Shown piece by piece: positions 21,562 through 33,941 of a stretch of 64,000 nucleotides of DNA; within the stretch, counting starts at the first letter, position 1; each line of letters starts with the position of its first letter. Made by a program: the position numbers and the translations under genes. This DNA comes from Brachyhypopomus gauderio (lineage: Eukaryota > Chordata > Actinopteri > Gymnotiformes > Hypopomidae): contig NW_027506903.1 of the NCBI RefSeq assembly GCF_052324685.1, positions 510,897-574,896 of the forward strand, given 5' to 3'. The notes below the pieces were generated by a model. That model saw only the letters and a list, made by a program, of their open reading frames with translations. It had not been told where the DNA came from and made no database searches.

Positions 21562-21785
21562 GTTTTACTGTTGTTTTCTTCTAAAATAAAAACAATATTT
21601 ATCAAAAACATAAAGCTTTGCAGTGTATGTGTGAGTGTAACAACCAGATGATTGATGATGCAGTGGGCGCCAACCAAAATCTCACCTAGGGCACTACATT
21701 GGTCAGGGCCGGCTCTTGTATTTACTTTTTATCGTCTCTTAATTACATAAATGTACTTAAAGAAGACTTACTATGCCTTTTAACT

Positions 21786-21828
21786 GGGGTCACCAATTCT
21801 GACGGCAACCATCAGAATATGTGACCCC
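21786..21828. repeat. Hairpin with 8-bp perfect outer stem
   Basis: ggggtcac (21786-21793) pairs with gtgacccc (21821-21828), and an inner attctga pairs with tcagaat. A small palindromic relic just outside the hAT right end. Confidence 0.6.
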
Positions 21829-22116
21829 ACTGAATCTCCAGGTAACAATAGTAGTACACCGAGACTCGACAATAATAGAAAACAATGAAAAAATAACCCT
21901 AAACTGTTTATTAGTCAGTCCCACCAGGATTTCGCGGGCCTTTTTTGTGATTGTTGCGGGCTAAAATGTTCGATGTCGCGGGTGTTTTTCAAAAAAATTG
22001 CGATGAAAGTTGCGGTGTGTTTTTGCTTTTTTGTGAGTACATTGCAATAGGGAGTAAATGTTGTATGGTTTCCTCTATTTAGTAGTCCATTTTAATTATC
22101 TATTTACCTATTTATT

Positions 22117-22293
22117 CAGGGTTGCCAACTTTTCAAGATCGCTTGGAGTGAGATTTGAACCTGGAGGGGGTGGCGAACATTAATTGTTGACGGGGGGGGG
22201 GGGGGGGGGGGGTTTAGCGAAAGTAAGTTGTTACTGGGCGGCCTGTAAAATGGACACAAATTAAGTATTATATCGAGATCGATGGCAACCCTG
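22117..22293. mobile_element. Short non-autonomous DNA transposon (MITE) with poly-G core
   Basis: 177 bp with terminal inverted repeats CAGGGTTGCCA and TGGCAACCCTG, flanked on both sides by atttatt. The interior holds gaacattaattgttgacg plus about 21 G (22192-22212) and gtaagttgttactgggcg. The terminal repeats and duplication suggest a hAT-type element. Confidence 0.7.
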
Positions 22294-22313
22294 ATTTATT
22301 TATTTATGGGTAT

Positions 22314-22673
22314 TGTGACGAATCAGACTCGTGAGGCATGTTCGGATCCATGTGCAGGTCAAGGTTTAATAAGGACAATCCAGAAACGTATTCGTACATG
22401 CAGGGGTCGGGTAATCCAGATAACAGAGGAGATGTCAAAGGTAAGGCAAAGGCAACGTCGAAAGAACCAGGCAGAATCATACACAAAGAGACTAACGAGA
22501 TAAAGGCTTGGTATGCAGACAAAAAAAAGAACGGCAATACTTCGCAATGAGCAAGGGGGCTGGCAGTGTTAAATATGCTTCACAATCAAGTGTAATGATA
22601 GACAGCTGGTACGCTCTAGAACTCAGGGGAGTCCGACCTCTGGTGGCGAGATCGGGGAGTGCAGGACCTGACA
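22314..22673 (-). mobile_element. Probable solo LTR (family B), reverse orientation
   Basis: 360 bp reading TGTCAGGTCC to TCGTCACA on the minus strand. Flanks are ggtat and ggttt, a 4/5 match to a 5-bp duplication. It has no similarity to family A beyond the termini, and no internal coding remains. Confidence 0.55.
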
Positions 22674-22769
22674 GGTTTCTTATAAAACCCATGGTTTTAA
22701 CACTTCAAGCAATCATTGAATTAATCATTTCGACTATATGTATAAATATTTAACTTAATTAAGTTTAAC

Positions 22770-23395
22770 TGGTGCGCCCAGTTACAAAATTCGAGAGGTG
22801 CACGACCTTGCGAATCGACAGCGTGCGACGCCCTCGCACACGGGCGGAGCCACTGCGATTACGTCATCTTCGCCGCGCTGACCCTCGCCGCTTGAGTGCG
22901 CTGCAGTGACTTCACGGGCTACCGTTGCATTGTGGGGAATGTAGTGTTTGTGCGTGCAAAACACCAGCGGGCGGCTGTGGCCTGTGGGCCGGTTCTAATA
23001 GTAATTAAATATTATAATTAGTAATTAAATATCACCCCCCCCACCCCCAGGACCCAGGCACCTAGCTTCTTCCCTCCAGGCCCTACGCCTCTGAATACAC
23101 ACGGTACTGCAGCTGCATCCTTTGTCTCCACAAGTCCAGCTGGACACTCACCCTGTATGCAAGACCCCCCACAAGACCCCAAAATGGGGTGGGGTGTGTG
23201 GGGTTCCACAGGTACAGCAGAGGCTGGAAACCTAGAATTCATGAAGCCGCATACCCACATGGTGGAGCAAGTTCTAGGCATACTCTGGCCAAGGAAGGTA
23301 GGAGTTCTAGGTCTCTGGATTTTCCTGGTAGTAGAGAAATTTTCCAGTTCCTAGTTGAATGAATAAAAAAATGAATTAAATCAATCAATCACAGA
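22770..23395. other. Unclassified repeat-like DNA
   Basis: 22770-23010 has a transposon-end character (ctggtgcgcccagttac; a gtgggccggttctaatag-type edge) and high CpG. 23040-23350 is a CA/C-rich stretch with an open minus-strand frame (23018-23281) that I do not recognise. Confidence 0.3.
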
Positions 23396-23399
23396 AGAG

Positions 23400-25196
23400 C
23401 TAACCTAGCCACTAGGGTGCACACACCAGTGTACCTTAGTGCCGGTCCCAAGCCCGGATAAATAGGGAGGGTTGCGTCAAGAAGGGCATCCGGTGTAAAA
23501 ACCACCAAATCAAATGATGCGGATCAAAAATAGAAATTCCATACTGGATCGGTCGAGGCCCGGGTTAACAACGACCGCCACTGGTGCTGTTGTCCAACAG
23601 GGCATTAGTGGAAATTGGACTACTGTTGGGACAAGGAGGAGGAAGAGAGGGGGGAAGAGGGTTCTGAAGCTGAAGGAGAGGAGGCAGAGCAGGAGGGTGG
23701 AGGTTAGAGTTGATACGTTGAATGTGGGCTCTATGACAGGTAAAGGGAGAGAGTAAGCTGATGTGATGGAGAGGAGGAAGATAGATATACTGTGTGTACA
23801 GGAGACCAAGTGGAAGGTGAGCAAGGCCAGATGCATTGGTGATGGATTCAAACTTTTCTATCATGGTGTAGACAGGAAGAGAAATGGAGTAGGGGTAATC
23901 CTGAAGGATGAGTTTAGTAAGAGTGTAGTGGAGGTAAAGTGAGTAAGTGACAGGGTGATCTGTGTAAAGTTAGAGATTGATGGGGTGATGATGAATGTCA
24001 TCAGTGCTTATGCTCCTCAGGTAGGTTGTGATGTGGAGGAGAAAGAATTCTGGAGAAAGTTAGATGAAGTTGTTCTGCAGTTTCCTAAAGAAGAGAGAGT
24101 GGTTATTGGAGCAGATATAAATGGACATGTTGGTGGAGGGAACAGTGGTAATGAGGTGGTGTTGGGTAGATATGGTGTTAAAGAAAGGATTACAGAAGGA
24201 CAAATGGTGGTAGATTTTGCTAAAAGGATAAAGATGGCTGTAGTTAACTTACTTTAAGAAAAAGGAAGAGCACAAGGTAACATATAAGAGTGGGGGAAGA
24301 TGCACACATGTCGACTGTAGGAGAAGAAACCTGAAAGAGGTTAGTGATTGCAGGGTGTTACCAGGGGAGAGTGTAGCTAAACAGCATAGGATGGTGATAT
24401 GTAGGATGGTTTTGGAGGTGAAGAAGAGGAAGAGAGTGAGAGCGGAACCTAAGATCAGGTGGTGGAAGTTAAAGGATGAGGACTGTGGTGTAAAATTCAG
24501 GGATGAGGTGAGGCAGGTACTGGGTAATGGTGGTGGTGTTCTGGATACCTGGGATGAGACTTCAAATGCAGTGAGTGATGTGGCTAGGAAGGTACTTGGT
24601 GTGACCTCAGGACAGAGGAAGATAGACAAGGAGTCGTGGTGGTGGAATGAGGAACGTGGTGGTGGAATGAGGCCATGACTGAGATGCCCCTGAGCAAGGC
24701 CCTTAACCCTCAATTGCTCACTTGTATGAAAAAATGAGATAAAATGTAAGTCGCTCTGGATAAGGGCATCTGCCAAATGCCATAAATGTAAATGTAAGCT
24801 GAGAAGGCATATAGCAAGCTGTATGAGAAGTTGGACACTAAGGAAGGGGAAAAGGATCTGTACAGATCGGCCAGACAGAGAAACCATGATGGGCAGGATG
24901 TGCAGCAGGTTAGGATGATAAAGGATAAAGATGGAAATGTGTTGTCTGGTGAGGAGAGTGTCTTGGGAAGGTGGAAGGAGTATTTTGAGGAGCTGATGAA
25001 TCAAGAGAATGAAAGGGAAAGAAGGTTAGAATAGGTAATGGTTGTGAATCAGGAAGTGCCTCAGGTGAGCAAGGAGGAAGTAAGGGCTGCAATTCGGAGA
25101 ATGAAGTGTGGTAAGGCAGTTGGACCGGATGATATTCCAGTGGAGGCATGGAAATGTTTGGGAGAGACAGCAGTGGAGTTTTTGACTGGGTTATTG
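23400..25196 (+). mobile_element. RTE-type LINE, endonuclease plus start of reverse transcriptase, degenerate and 3'-truncated
   Basis: Frames encode the AP-endonuclease signature in order: LNVGSMTGKGRE, MERRKIDILCVQETKWK, FKLFYHGVDRKRNGVGVILK, ISAYAPQVGCD, RVVIGADINGHVG and QMVVDFAKR. They continue through KYLYEK-like linker sequence to VGPDDIPVEAWKCLGE at the start of the RT domain. Stops at 23754 (TAA) and 23939 (TGA) plus frame changes break it, so it is dead. A SINE is inserted at 24668-24798. The RT catalytic region and 3' end are absent; sequence changes abruptly near 25197. Confidence 0.85.
24668..24798 (+). mobile_element. 5'-truncated V-SINE inside the RTE LINE
   Basis: Runs from gaggccatgactgagatgcc to the intact tail (gtaagtcgctctggataagg, then gcatctgccaaatgccataa). 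The RTE frame resumes immediately after. The tRNA head with its A and B boxes is missing. Confidence 0.8.
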
Positions 25197-26060
25197 TGTT
25201 GCGAATAACGCCGTTAAAAATAACGGCGTTAGGTAACGGCATCATTTTGTCAGTAACGGGATAATATAATTAATTACTTTTCCTGTCGTTACAACGCCAT
25301 TAACGTTACTGGTCATTAAAAGCGGTGCTTTACTATATATTGATATACTAACAGTAATCCGAGCGGACCCCTGCCCAGGCTAGTGAGGAGTAACAGATCT
25401 CGATAGATCACAGTTCTCTGTGTAACGCCTGTTTAACTTAACAAGTCAGTAAGCGATTGGCTAAGGCAGCGTTATGGTAGCCAATCAGAGCCAATGTTTT
25501 TACACGTGTGCCGAAGCACACCAGTGACACACAACACAAACGGAGAAGAGGCAGAAATGCAGAGTCAGGAGCAAGCCGAAGAAAAATTTGCATTTTCAAG
25601 GTGGCGATATAACCATTATTTAAGAAAATACTTGAAGTTCCTGAATGTCTACCACACTGGGTATTTGATTTAATAAAGAATAGAGGTTTTATTGTTAAGT
25701 TTACTTCTATTGTAAACAAATCAGTTGTCTCAGGTTGAGAGAATTTAATTTAATTTGATAGATGTAAATGCACTTTATATAGTGTAACTGTTTACTTGTG
25801 CATTTTTTTTTTTACAAAGATTTGGGATTTTAAAGGATTTTATCCTGCACTGGTAAGTTACACTCCAACAGGTCAATGTGTCTGTATTAGTGCGGTATCT
25901 ATTGGGGAAACGAGGGTATTGCAGGGGAAATGGTGAAAAGGGGAAATGAATGAGGCTTTTACTATAATTTGGACAAGTTTAGCGGGCCGGATTAAAAATC
26001 CTAACGTGCCATAGTTTGCCCATGTCTGGTATAGCATCTTAGTGTTTGTGAAAGGCGCTA
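25197..26060 (+). mobile_element. hAT (BED-type) transposon remnant
   Basis: Opens with a palindromic terminus (taacgccgtta, spacer, taacggcgtta). A possible start codon at 25557 leads a short frame with FSRWRYNHYLR, similar to the N-terminus of BED-finger hAT transposases. The frame is lost within about 80 bp. The right side (ccatagtttgcccatgtctg near 26020) resembles another hAT edge. The family assignment is tentative. Confidence 0.45.
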
Positions 26061-26867
26061 TATTAATTTTTTAATACAGTTTTTTATCAGAGAAAGCACA
26101 CGAACCACATACAATATATGAAATGTCTCGTGAAATGTTGACTTTTAATACTACATATGAAGTCTATGGTTAAGAAATTCAACCATAGACATCAAATACA
26201 CATCATTGCACACAAACACACAAGGACAAACTTCAACAGGTTTGTAAATCTAGCATTCACATTTATTTTGAATTTAAACTTAAGCTATAAATGCCAGAAT
26301 TTAGGACCAGAAAAACATTTTAAAACATTAAAAAAATACCCTGTCTTACTTATTTAATATAAATATTAAATAGAACAGAAAACGAGAACTTAATAATAAT
26401 TTTTGATGGCCAAGAAATAAAATTATAAAGTTACCTCCAAGCAAAAATCTTCATATACGTCATCTCTCAATTTTGCTGTATTATGTTGAGCTGACACAAT
26501 ATATGAAAATATTTAATAAATAGTCTTGTAAAAGGGATCTGTTATGTCAGTAACATAAAATTTGCAGTTACCCCTTATGTACCAAGCCACTCATGCTTAA
26601 GACATTACAGGGACAAACTGTCCTCTAATCGATTCCCCGAGGAATGTAATAATATACAGTACATTATAAGCAAGGGCCAGAGAATAAGTAACGTATTAAA
26701 TGTGTCTAATAGATCTTAGGCGCTGCTAAAAACTACTAGAAGTGCAAGTGGAGAACAGTGAAATGTGCAGTGAAATGCTCTGTGATCTTGGGCGTGGCCT
26801 TTTACACTGCTGTCATACATGAGGGGCGGGGTTGTGACATGAGGGGGCGGGGCTGTGGGGCGAACAC
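26061..26867. other. Intergenic / 3' flank of pnp
   Basis: AT-rich. Contains a perfect 10-bp inverted repeat (gtctatggtt / aaccatagac, 26161-26190). No coding exon seen. The 3' UTR of the minus-strand pnp gene must lie here. Confidence 0.4.
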
Positions 26868-28005
26868 CTAGTGATCGCTCCTTGTGCACTCTTCACGCTT
26901 GTGCTGGTCGATGCGGGTGACGATGGTGGACACCAGTTTCACCAGCTGCTGGGACCGTTGCTCGCCCGTCTGCAGGACCTCTTCGTGGTTGGCCTTCTCC
27001 TGGCTGTCGTAGTCCATCACAGCCTGGTTGCTGATCAGGGAGAGGGCGAAGACTCTCATACCGCAGTGGCGAGCCACTATCACCTCATGGACGGTGCTCA
27101 TGCCTGACAGAAAGCCAGAGAAGCGTTGAAGTGATGTGTAAAGGGCTATGCTACCATCTTCTAACCTTTCAAACATCAAGGAGTATAACATGGATTTAAT
27201 ATAAAAGTCTCCTGGAGCTTTTAAAAATACTTTCATATGCTTTCATGTATTATTCTACACTTTTGTGAAGCTGCATCATTAATGAGGTTCTATTAAAATT
27301 CAAGTGCCTCATGACATTGGGACGTCTTCAATAAATAAAACAATGTCAAAGGAAACAGAAACAGTTTTCTTACTTGATTTCATTATAGCCTATAGGCATT
27401 TGTAACGAAGAGATTAAGTTCTGCACTGAACTCTTTGTATTTTCTCAGATTCAGAATATTTACTGTTTAACAATTGTTCTGTTTAGCCATTAAAACGAAA
27501 GCAATGGACCTGTATAACTGTGCCTTACAAATAAACAAAGCTCAAATGGTTACAAATTATGAATGTCTTCAATCAAAATTCCACCAAGACTTGTTCTCCA
27601 ACCACCACAACCCACTCACCCACAGCATCAGCCCCTAAACGGTTAAGCATTCTGCACTCTGCGATGGTCTCAAAGGACGGCCCTCCCAGCACACAGTACA
27701 CGCCCTCCTTCAGGAAGTTCGAGTAGCCAAGCTCCGCCCCCACTTCACTGGCCAGCTGCCGCAACTTCCGGTCGTACGCATCCGACATGCAGGGGAAACG
27801 AGTTCCAAACCTAAGAGGGAGAAGAAAATAGGGTAGGATTTTCAGAGCTCTTAGCAAAGGATTCACGGACACTCCCTACAATTATAACAGGATCCAACAT
27901 GCCAACATGCCCTCAAACATTTTCCTATTAGCCAAGTCATTGTAGTCAAACCAAATAAAAACTTCCTGAACACTTATAAACGCACTTACTCACAACCTCT
28001 CCCCA

Positions 28006-28052
<47 letters not shown>

Positions 28053-28463
28053 TTAGGCACATTTCTCCCCTCACCTCTCATCATTGGGGCCACATAAGGG
28101 ATTGCTTCCAGCAAAACCAGGCATGTTGATGTGGTCCTTGATTATCATGACATCTCCAACTTTGTAGTCCTGGTTCAGCCCCCCCGCTGCGTTGGTGAGG
28201 ATGACCGTCTCGACGCCCATCAGCTTAAAGATGCGGATGGGCATGGTGATCTAACCAAACAGGCACAGAAACAATAAATGTTCTCGAAAACAATGCAAAC
28301 CATAAAACAGGAAACAGGGAAATGACTTCTGACCAAAAACTCTACTCCTATCTAGTGACGTACATATTAATCTGTGTGGTAGTATGAGTTCACCCTACAA
28401 TCTCACAGCAGACTCTCACAGTAAGAGACAATGAAGGACCGCCCTCAGCATTCTTGCCCATGA

Positions 28464-28558
<95 letters not shown>

Positions 28559-30913
28559 GCCCTGTTGTTAAACAGGAGTTGCAATGTCATGGAAACTGAG
28601 AAGCACCAAAAGCAGGGGGCGCATTGTCAACACTGGCGTGGATAGACCTCTACTTTGTTTACATACTGTTCGGGAACTGTACATAAAAAGCAGTGTGACT
28701 GGATGAATAAATACAGCATTCGGAAAAAAATTCCTATGGCACTGAACCAACAGTGCAGTAATGAACCTGTTATAAAGCTTTTACTCAGTAAGCAAAGGAG
28801 TGTCGTGCAATCAGTAGAACAAACAGTAAAAATGTAGAAAGGCAGTCATATTCACAGCGTACGTCTGCTTCCAACAGAAGAAAAGAGTACATGGAGATCT
28901 TTTGCAGTGTAACCATTTTGTTACTGATTATCACCTTTTGCACGGGATATCCTTCATAGAGGTGAAATCGCCCCTGCATACAAACACAGGGCTTTCCTTT
29001 AAGTGTGCCAAACACCAGCCTGCCAGCGTGACCATGCACTACAAAACACACAGCGACCAATTAGAGCAGTGATATGTCACACATTAACATAGAGAAAACA
29101 AACAAACATAAACTCAAAAACAAACAAACAGAAAAGCTCATTGGAGTGAATGTTAGCAGTCAAAGCAAATCAGCAAATGGATGACACACTGGCAACCTGT
29201 AATCTGTTACATACAACAATCAAAATCAAGCTCACACACATTCGAATCCCTGTCTATGGTATATGATTCCATATCTGCATACAGGCATGTGCCACCCTAC
29301 CTGTGCTTTGGGGGAAATCGGGGATGTCGCTATAACTGAAAACCTTCTGATCCTTCAGCATTTCTGCCAGGCCTCCAAGGCCCGAGCCACACACAATGCC
29401 CACGAGGGGACGAACTGGAGCATGATCGAGAAGCCAGTCGGCTGTAGCCTTACACTCTTCATAACCATACCTGAAGAACAGAGAACAAATGGAAGAACAG
29501 AGCACTCCAGATCAAGTGTACTGAGTCACCTAAATACACAGTTTGTTTTTGTGGAGCAAAAAACGTACAATGATAATTTAGCAAGCGATGAAGAGAAAAT
29601 AATGAAAATGTAGGAAAGCTAGATGCTAAATGCTAAAGATCACCACATAAATAATTATTATTACTACAATTATCTACCATACTTAGAATTACCTTTATGT
29701 ATTATTCTATTTAAAACATAAGTCTTTGGTGTGAAGATTTAACTACTAGGTTTGTAACAATAGAAAATCGCCAGGATATAGTCTAGAATTATAGTTGCAT
29801 TTACATTTAGCAGACGCTCTTATCCAGAGCGACTTACAAAGTGCTTTGCATCTGTTCACAGAATGGATTCTAGATAGTTGCACAGATAGGTGAGAATTCA
29901 AGATACTACTAAATTACAGGAACCAATTCCATTACCTAGGATCCCCAAAACACAGTCTCACACTTAAACAACAGGAAGTAGAACTGAAACATAGATGCGC
30001 AAATAACCACAGGCAGATAAACAAACAATTTAAAGAAAAGGACAAGCGCCATCTGCGGTGTTAGTCCTCATGTACAGTACCCAACAAACTTTGTGCTTTA
30101 AAGTATAACATTTGAGCTTTAAAGTAAAACTTTAAAGTATAACTTTTTTTATTTGTTATCTACACATCTCTTTATGTTGCCATCTCGTGTTCACATGTAG
30201 GTTCGGGTGAGTCAGGTCCTGAGGAGACTACCAGCTCACGACGCACGTGAGACGTGGCGCGACACACGTCCCAACAACTACGTCACAATCGCGGAGGTCC
30301 CCATTAGCGCAGCATCCGCGTATTTGTGTTTCCCACACACCCAGACTAGGGGCTATCTTGCTATCTACACCTTAGTTTAGATTCACATAAAGATTATTAT
30401 TTCAATGACAAAAGCTCAATTACCGGCATAATCACCACGATAATAAGACCAGGATGTATCCAATCACATCCAAGGAAATATAGCTAAATGGCTAAATATC
30501 TATCTCTAGCTAAGGTAACTTATTTAATCCTATTAAAATTCAAATATCTAGCTAACAACTTAATTAAACTTGCCATGTTAGCTAGCTAACGTTAAGACAT
30601 TGAGATTTTTGTCAGTCACTCAGTTTATTGGATTGGTTTATTGGCTACACAAACGCTAACATTGCTAAGAAAATTCACGTTTTACAGTTAATGTTAGTTA
30701 GTTAGCTACACCGAAAGGAAATCGGTATTTAATTGTGTTTTATCCTTGATTGCAGATCGCAGAAGTGTCGGCCACCTGCTTACATCCCAGGCTAAGCTAG
30801 CTAGCTAGATAAGTTACATCATCCTGCTCAGGTCTAACGTTGGTTTAGAAATAACACTGATAAAAATATAAAATAACTACATTCACTTACTTGCAAGGCG
30901 CCTCCGGGAACAT
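26868..30913 (-). CDS. pnp: Purine nucleoside phosphorylase, complete, six exons, 299 aa
   Basis: Cytosolic trimeric enzyme of purine salvage: (deoxy)inosine or guanosine plus phosphate gives base plus (deoxy)ribose-1-phosphate. Exons: 30913-30891, 29470-29301, 29038-28935, 28250-28075, 27810-27620, 27103-26868; every junction keeps frame. The start MFPEAPCK lies in a short first exon, as in vertebrate PNP. Active-site residues are in place with a +4 offset from human: Ser37 in GSGLG, His90 and Tyr92 in RFHLYEGY, Glu205 in SFETIAE, Met223-Ser224 in VGMSTVHE, Asn247 in SLISNQ and His261 in KANHEEV. Length matches the family (human 289). Fish have several pnp paralogues and I cannot say which this is. 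The third intron, 28251-28934, carries a long (CA)n tract. Confidence 0.96.
28010..28050 (+). repeat. (CA)n microsatellite, pnp intron
   Basis: About 20 CA units in the intron between the fourth and fifth pnp exons, roughly 25 bp beyond the donor region. Confidence 0.9.
28466..28554 (+). repeat. Long (CA)n microsatellite, pnp intron
   Basis: About 44 uninterrupted CA units in the intron between the third and fourth pnp exons. Confidence 0.95.
29796..29850 (-). mobile_element. V-SINE-type tail in pnp intron 1
   Basis: catttacatttagcagacgc followed by tcttatccagagcgacttac is the conserved tail in reverse. The following 150 bp (to about 30000) may be the body of a different element using this tail. 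Confidence 0.65.
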
Positions 30914-31140
30914 TGTAGCTACCGATACGTTAGTCCTGACTTAAAATGATCGAAGATATGGGCAAATCAGTATTAAAACGGTGTGTAACCAACACGAGGT
31001 ATCGCGGTTATCCAGAGGAAAGTGAAGGACGTCGCGCCTCCAGGTCGGTCGTCTCGGCGAAACTGTGAAGCTGTTCGGTCCTGTGAAGCTATTTAACCTC
31101 TTCCTCCATCACGCATCACGCCGACATTCAGACGGATCCT
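30914..31140 (-). promoter_or_regulatory. Probable pnp promoter / 5' UTR region
   Basis: The 230 bp upstream of the pnp ATG are CpG-rich compared with their surroundings (gaaggacgtcgcgcctccag). This fits a housekeeping-type promoter; no individual site is claimed. Confidence 0.35.
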
Positions 31141-31374
31141 CGCTGCCATTGGTTACCGCACGCGGGCGTTGTCCGCGCGGATGAATAAAATGAGATCACT
31201 TCCCCCCCCTCCCCATCCCCCCCACACTCATTCTGCACGCGCGCCAATGTAGCGAAGTACCCTTTTTTCCATTATGTAATTTCATTAGGTAATTTCTGAA
31301 AAAAATCTGTTGTAACGTTACAGTTAAAGCGGTCGTGTGACATTTCTGTAGTTTGGCTGCGACACACTGTGTGC

Positions 31375-31377
<3 letters not shown>

Positions 31378-31425
<48 letters not shown>
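31378..31425 (+). repeat. (TG)n microsatellite
   Basis: About 23 TG units. Confidence 0.9.
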
Positions 31426-31426
<1 letters not shown>

Positions 31427-32420
31427 GTGTGTGCGCGTTCGTGCGTATACGTATCTCCGTGAGAGAAGGATGGCGTGGATTTTGTTAACGTGCGCAAGAG
31501 GAAGAAACCTACAATCTTTTGAAAATCTAACCAGAATGAAAGAACAAAGTGTCTTGGATAAGCCTTTTACTGTTTGGACTCCATTTGTACACGCTCACGA
31601 AGCAATAAAAAAACGAGCAGGCAACTAGAAGGTTCCCATAACACTGGTTCTCCTCCCCCACGTGCGCAGCCCTTCTGTATGTGAAAACATGAATCATGGG
31701 CTCGTAATTTTCCTTCTAGCGCTCTTTGGCAAAAGTTATTTTTGTAAATAAATAAAAAAATTATGTTGTGTGTAACAGTGTTATAAGCAGTTTTTCGAGT
31801 GTAAACTTTAATGCATAATAATGTAAGTTATTTATAGTCCCTAAACATTTTGGAAGACTAACGACACATGGACAACACTGTTGGAATATGTGCATGCATG
31901 TTTGTGAGTGTGTATGAGTGCATGGCTGTCTGTGTGTGCACGTGAATCTAGAGTTTAATAGCAAAAATCTTAACAGAATCAGATGCTCCAAGTAGTCGCA
32001 TAAGCAATTATAATATCGGTGCTTATTTATAAAAAAATCACATGTTACTTACTTAATATCACTTATATGCTGTTTATTTCAATATACTATGTTGTATTCA
32101 CTTGGAATGTCTTGATTAACAGATGTGATGTCTTAAGACGTCCAGCAGAGGGAGCTTTTATTACAGTAAAACACTGCTATCAAGGCCTCCTTGTGATTTC
32201 CTACTATTTACTAGAGTAAGATAAATAGTATTTGCAAAGGACCAAACCACCATATTTGCGTTTCCAAAACATATCTGTATAAGACTGGCATGTGGCTCCC
32301 TTATGTGTGTCTGTGTCTGTGACTGTGTCTGACTCGCTGAAGTCAAAGTGGAACAAAATACTACACATGGACATGGACAAATAACATGGACAGTTGTGGA
32401 TAAATCTGAAGAACTGCAGT

Positions 32421-32493
<73 letters not shown>
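32421..32493 (+). repeat. (GT)n microsatellite
   Basis: About 36 uninterrupted GT units. Confidence 0.95.
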
Positions 32494-32497
<4 letters not shown>

Positions 32498-32586
32498 ATA
32501 AGTTGAATTCGAATTTAATTGGATTTTATGTTGATATATTATGTATTGCACAATAGTGTCCAATTGCATCATGAGTGAGATGAATA

Positions 32587-32800
32587 ATCAGTGAGATAAT
32601 AACTGATAAATAATCCGTTGATATATAATCAGTGAGATAATAACTGATAAATAATCCGTTGATATATAATCAGTGAGATAATAACTGATAAATAATCCGT
32701 TGATATATAATCAGTGAGATAATAACTGATAAATAATCCGTTGATATATAATCAGTGAGATAATAACTGATAAATAATCCGTTGATATATAATCAGTGCA
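32587..32800 (+). repeat. 41-bp minisatellite, about 5 copies
   Basis: The unit starts cagtgagataataactgata and includes ccgttgatatata. Starts at 32589, 32630 and 32671 give a 41-bp period. Copies are almost identical, suggesting recent expansion. Confidence 0.95.
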
Positions 32801-33885
32801 ATAATGTGATACTGCATCTTCTCCAGATACTGATCTGCACTCTCAGAACTGTAGAACCGTAAACACAGTAACACATTGTTGAAAGATTTGTTGTGCTGTA
32901 TTGTATTTGTTTAAAAACTAGTACAGTAGTAGCCTACAATTTAAAAAAATGTTTTCCATATGCTGTCCACAAAACTTTTGTTTTTTTTTTCAATTTTATT
33001 TCATATGATTTATTTATGTCCTCATTTCTAGTTTTAATCTTGTTTTGCATACCAGGAACATACATGAATAATGATAAGCAAAGGAATCTGCTGTATGAGA
33101 CAGTAGATCAGACAGTAGATTCCACAGCCTGGGTGCTCGTGTAAACATAAACAAACAAGCAAATGTTTTGCAGCGTCTCTCTCTTGTCTCATGAGATAAG
33201 GTGGTTTAAGGTGAGCTGTGCTTGAGACGTATAGAGCCAGAGGTACAGTGCGATTGAGACTAGTGCTTTCAAAAAGGAGCAGGCTGGCAATTTAAATTTC
33301 AAAATTATTGTCATAGCACAGTAAGGAGCAAGTTTCCCTGCACAATGAAATTCCTACTTTGCTGTCCGTCCCGTCCTGGATGTAATAATGTAAATAAGAA
33401 ATAATGAGTAAAAATAGAATAAAAGAATAATGGAAATACATAACAAACATACTCTCAAAGAAATACAAAAACTAAATACAAAATTATTGACATTGTGCAA
33501 TGGTGGGATACATTAAGTATTAAATATATTGCAAGCAACAAGATTTCTGTCTAAAGCAATTACTGCCAAAAATATTGATTGCTGGATAGCTCAGATATAC
33601 ATTATTTCATGTATATTTCGGTATTACCAAGCTCTAAATCGTAGCAGTGCCCCCTGCTGGTATTACAAGATACAATGACCGAATACTGCGGATGTACAGA
33701 AGAAACCTGTTTGTCCAACATGCAGCATGCAGAGAGCGACGCCTGGTTGTCCAACACCACGCGCAGTTAAGTGGGTACAATTTAATGTGAAACCTGCCAT
33801 GGCGACACTATAACTGAACTTGTTGGATATGGCTTTTAATTAAAACATGAATTTCGCGTAAAAAGCTGCCATTACGAAATGTTTG

Positions 33886-33941
33886 ATTCTTCTTCTTCTT
33901 CTTCTTCTTCTTCTTCTTCTTCTTCTTCTTCTTCTTCTTCT
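33886..33941 (+). repeat. (TTC)n microsatellite
   Basis: About 18 TTC units, followed at once by tttcggc. Confidence 0.9.

Larger units (their letters stand above)
18490..21715 (+). mobile_element. hAT transposon of the ZMYM1-like transposase group, broken by later insertions
   Basis: The left end near 18490 (ggcccggccctcc, then gcaaatgcttggggcgcc) and the right end near 21710 (ggcgccaaccaaaatctcac, then cagggccggctctt) are diverged inverted repeats sharing GCCGGCCCT and GGCGCC. Between them lie a degenerate transposase start, a 1.4-kb minisatellite and a solo LTR that itself contains a SINE. Boundaries are approximate; I could not fix an 8-bp target duplication. Confidence 0.6.

Noticed and set aside
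24249-25004. 251-codon minus-strand frame
   Set aside because: Antisense of the RTE LINE and its SINE; the sense strand has endonuclease/RT motifs.
28390-28590. Cys/Val repeat frame
   Set aside because: Translation of the (CA)n tract in a pnp intron.
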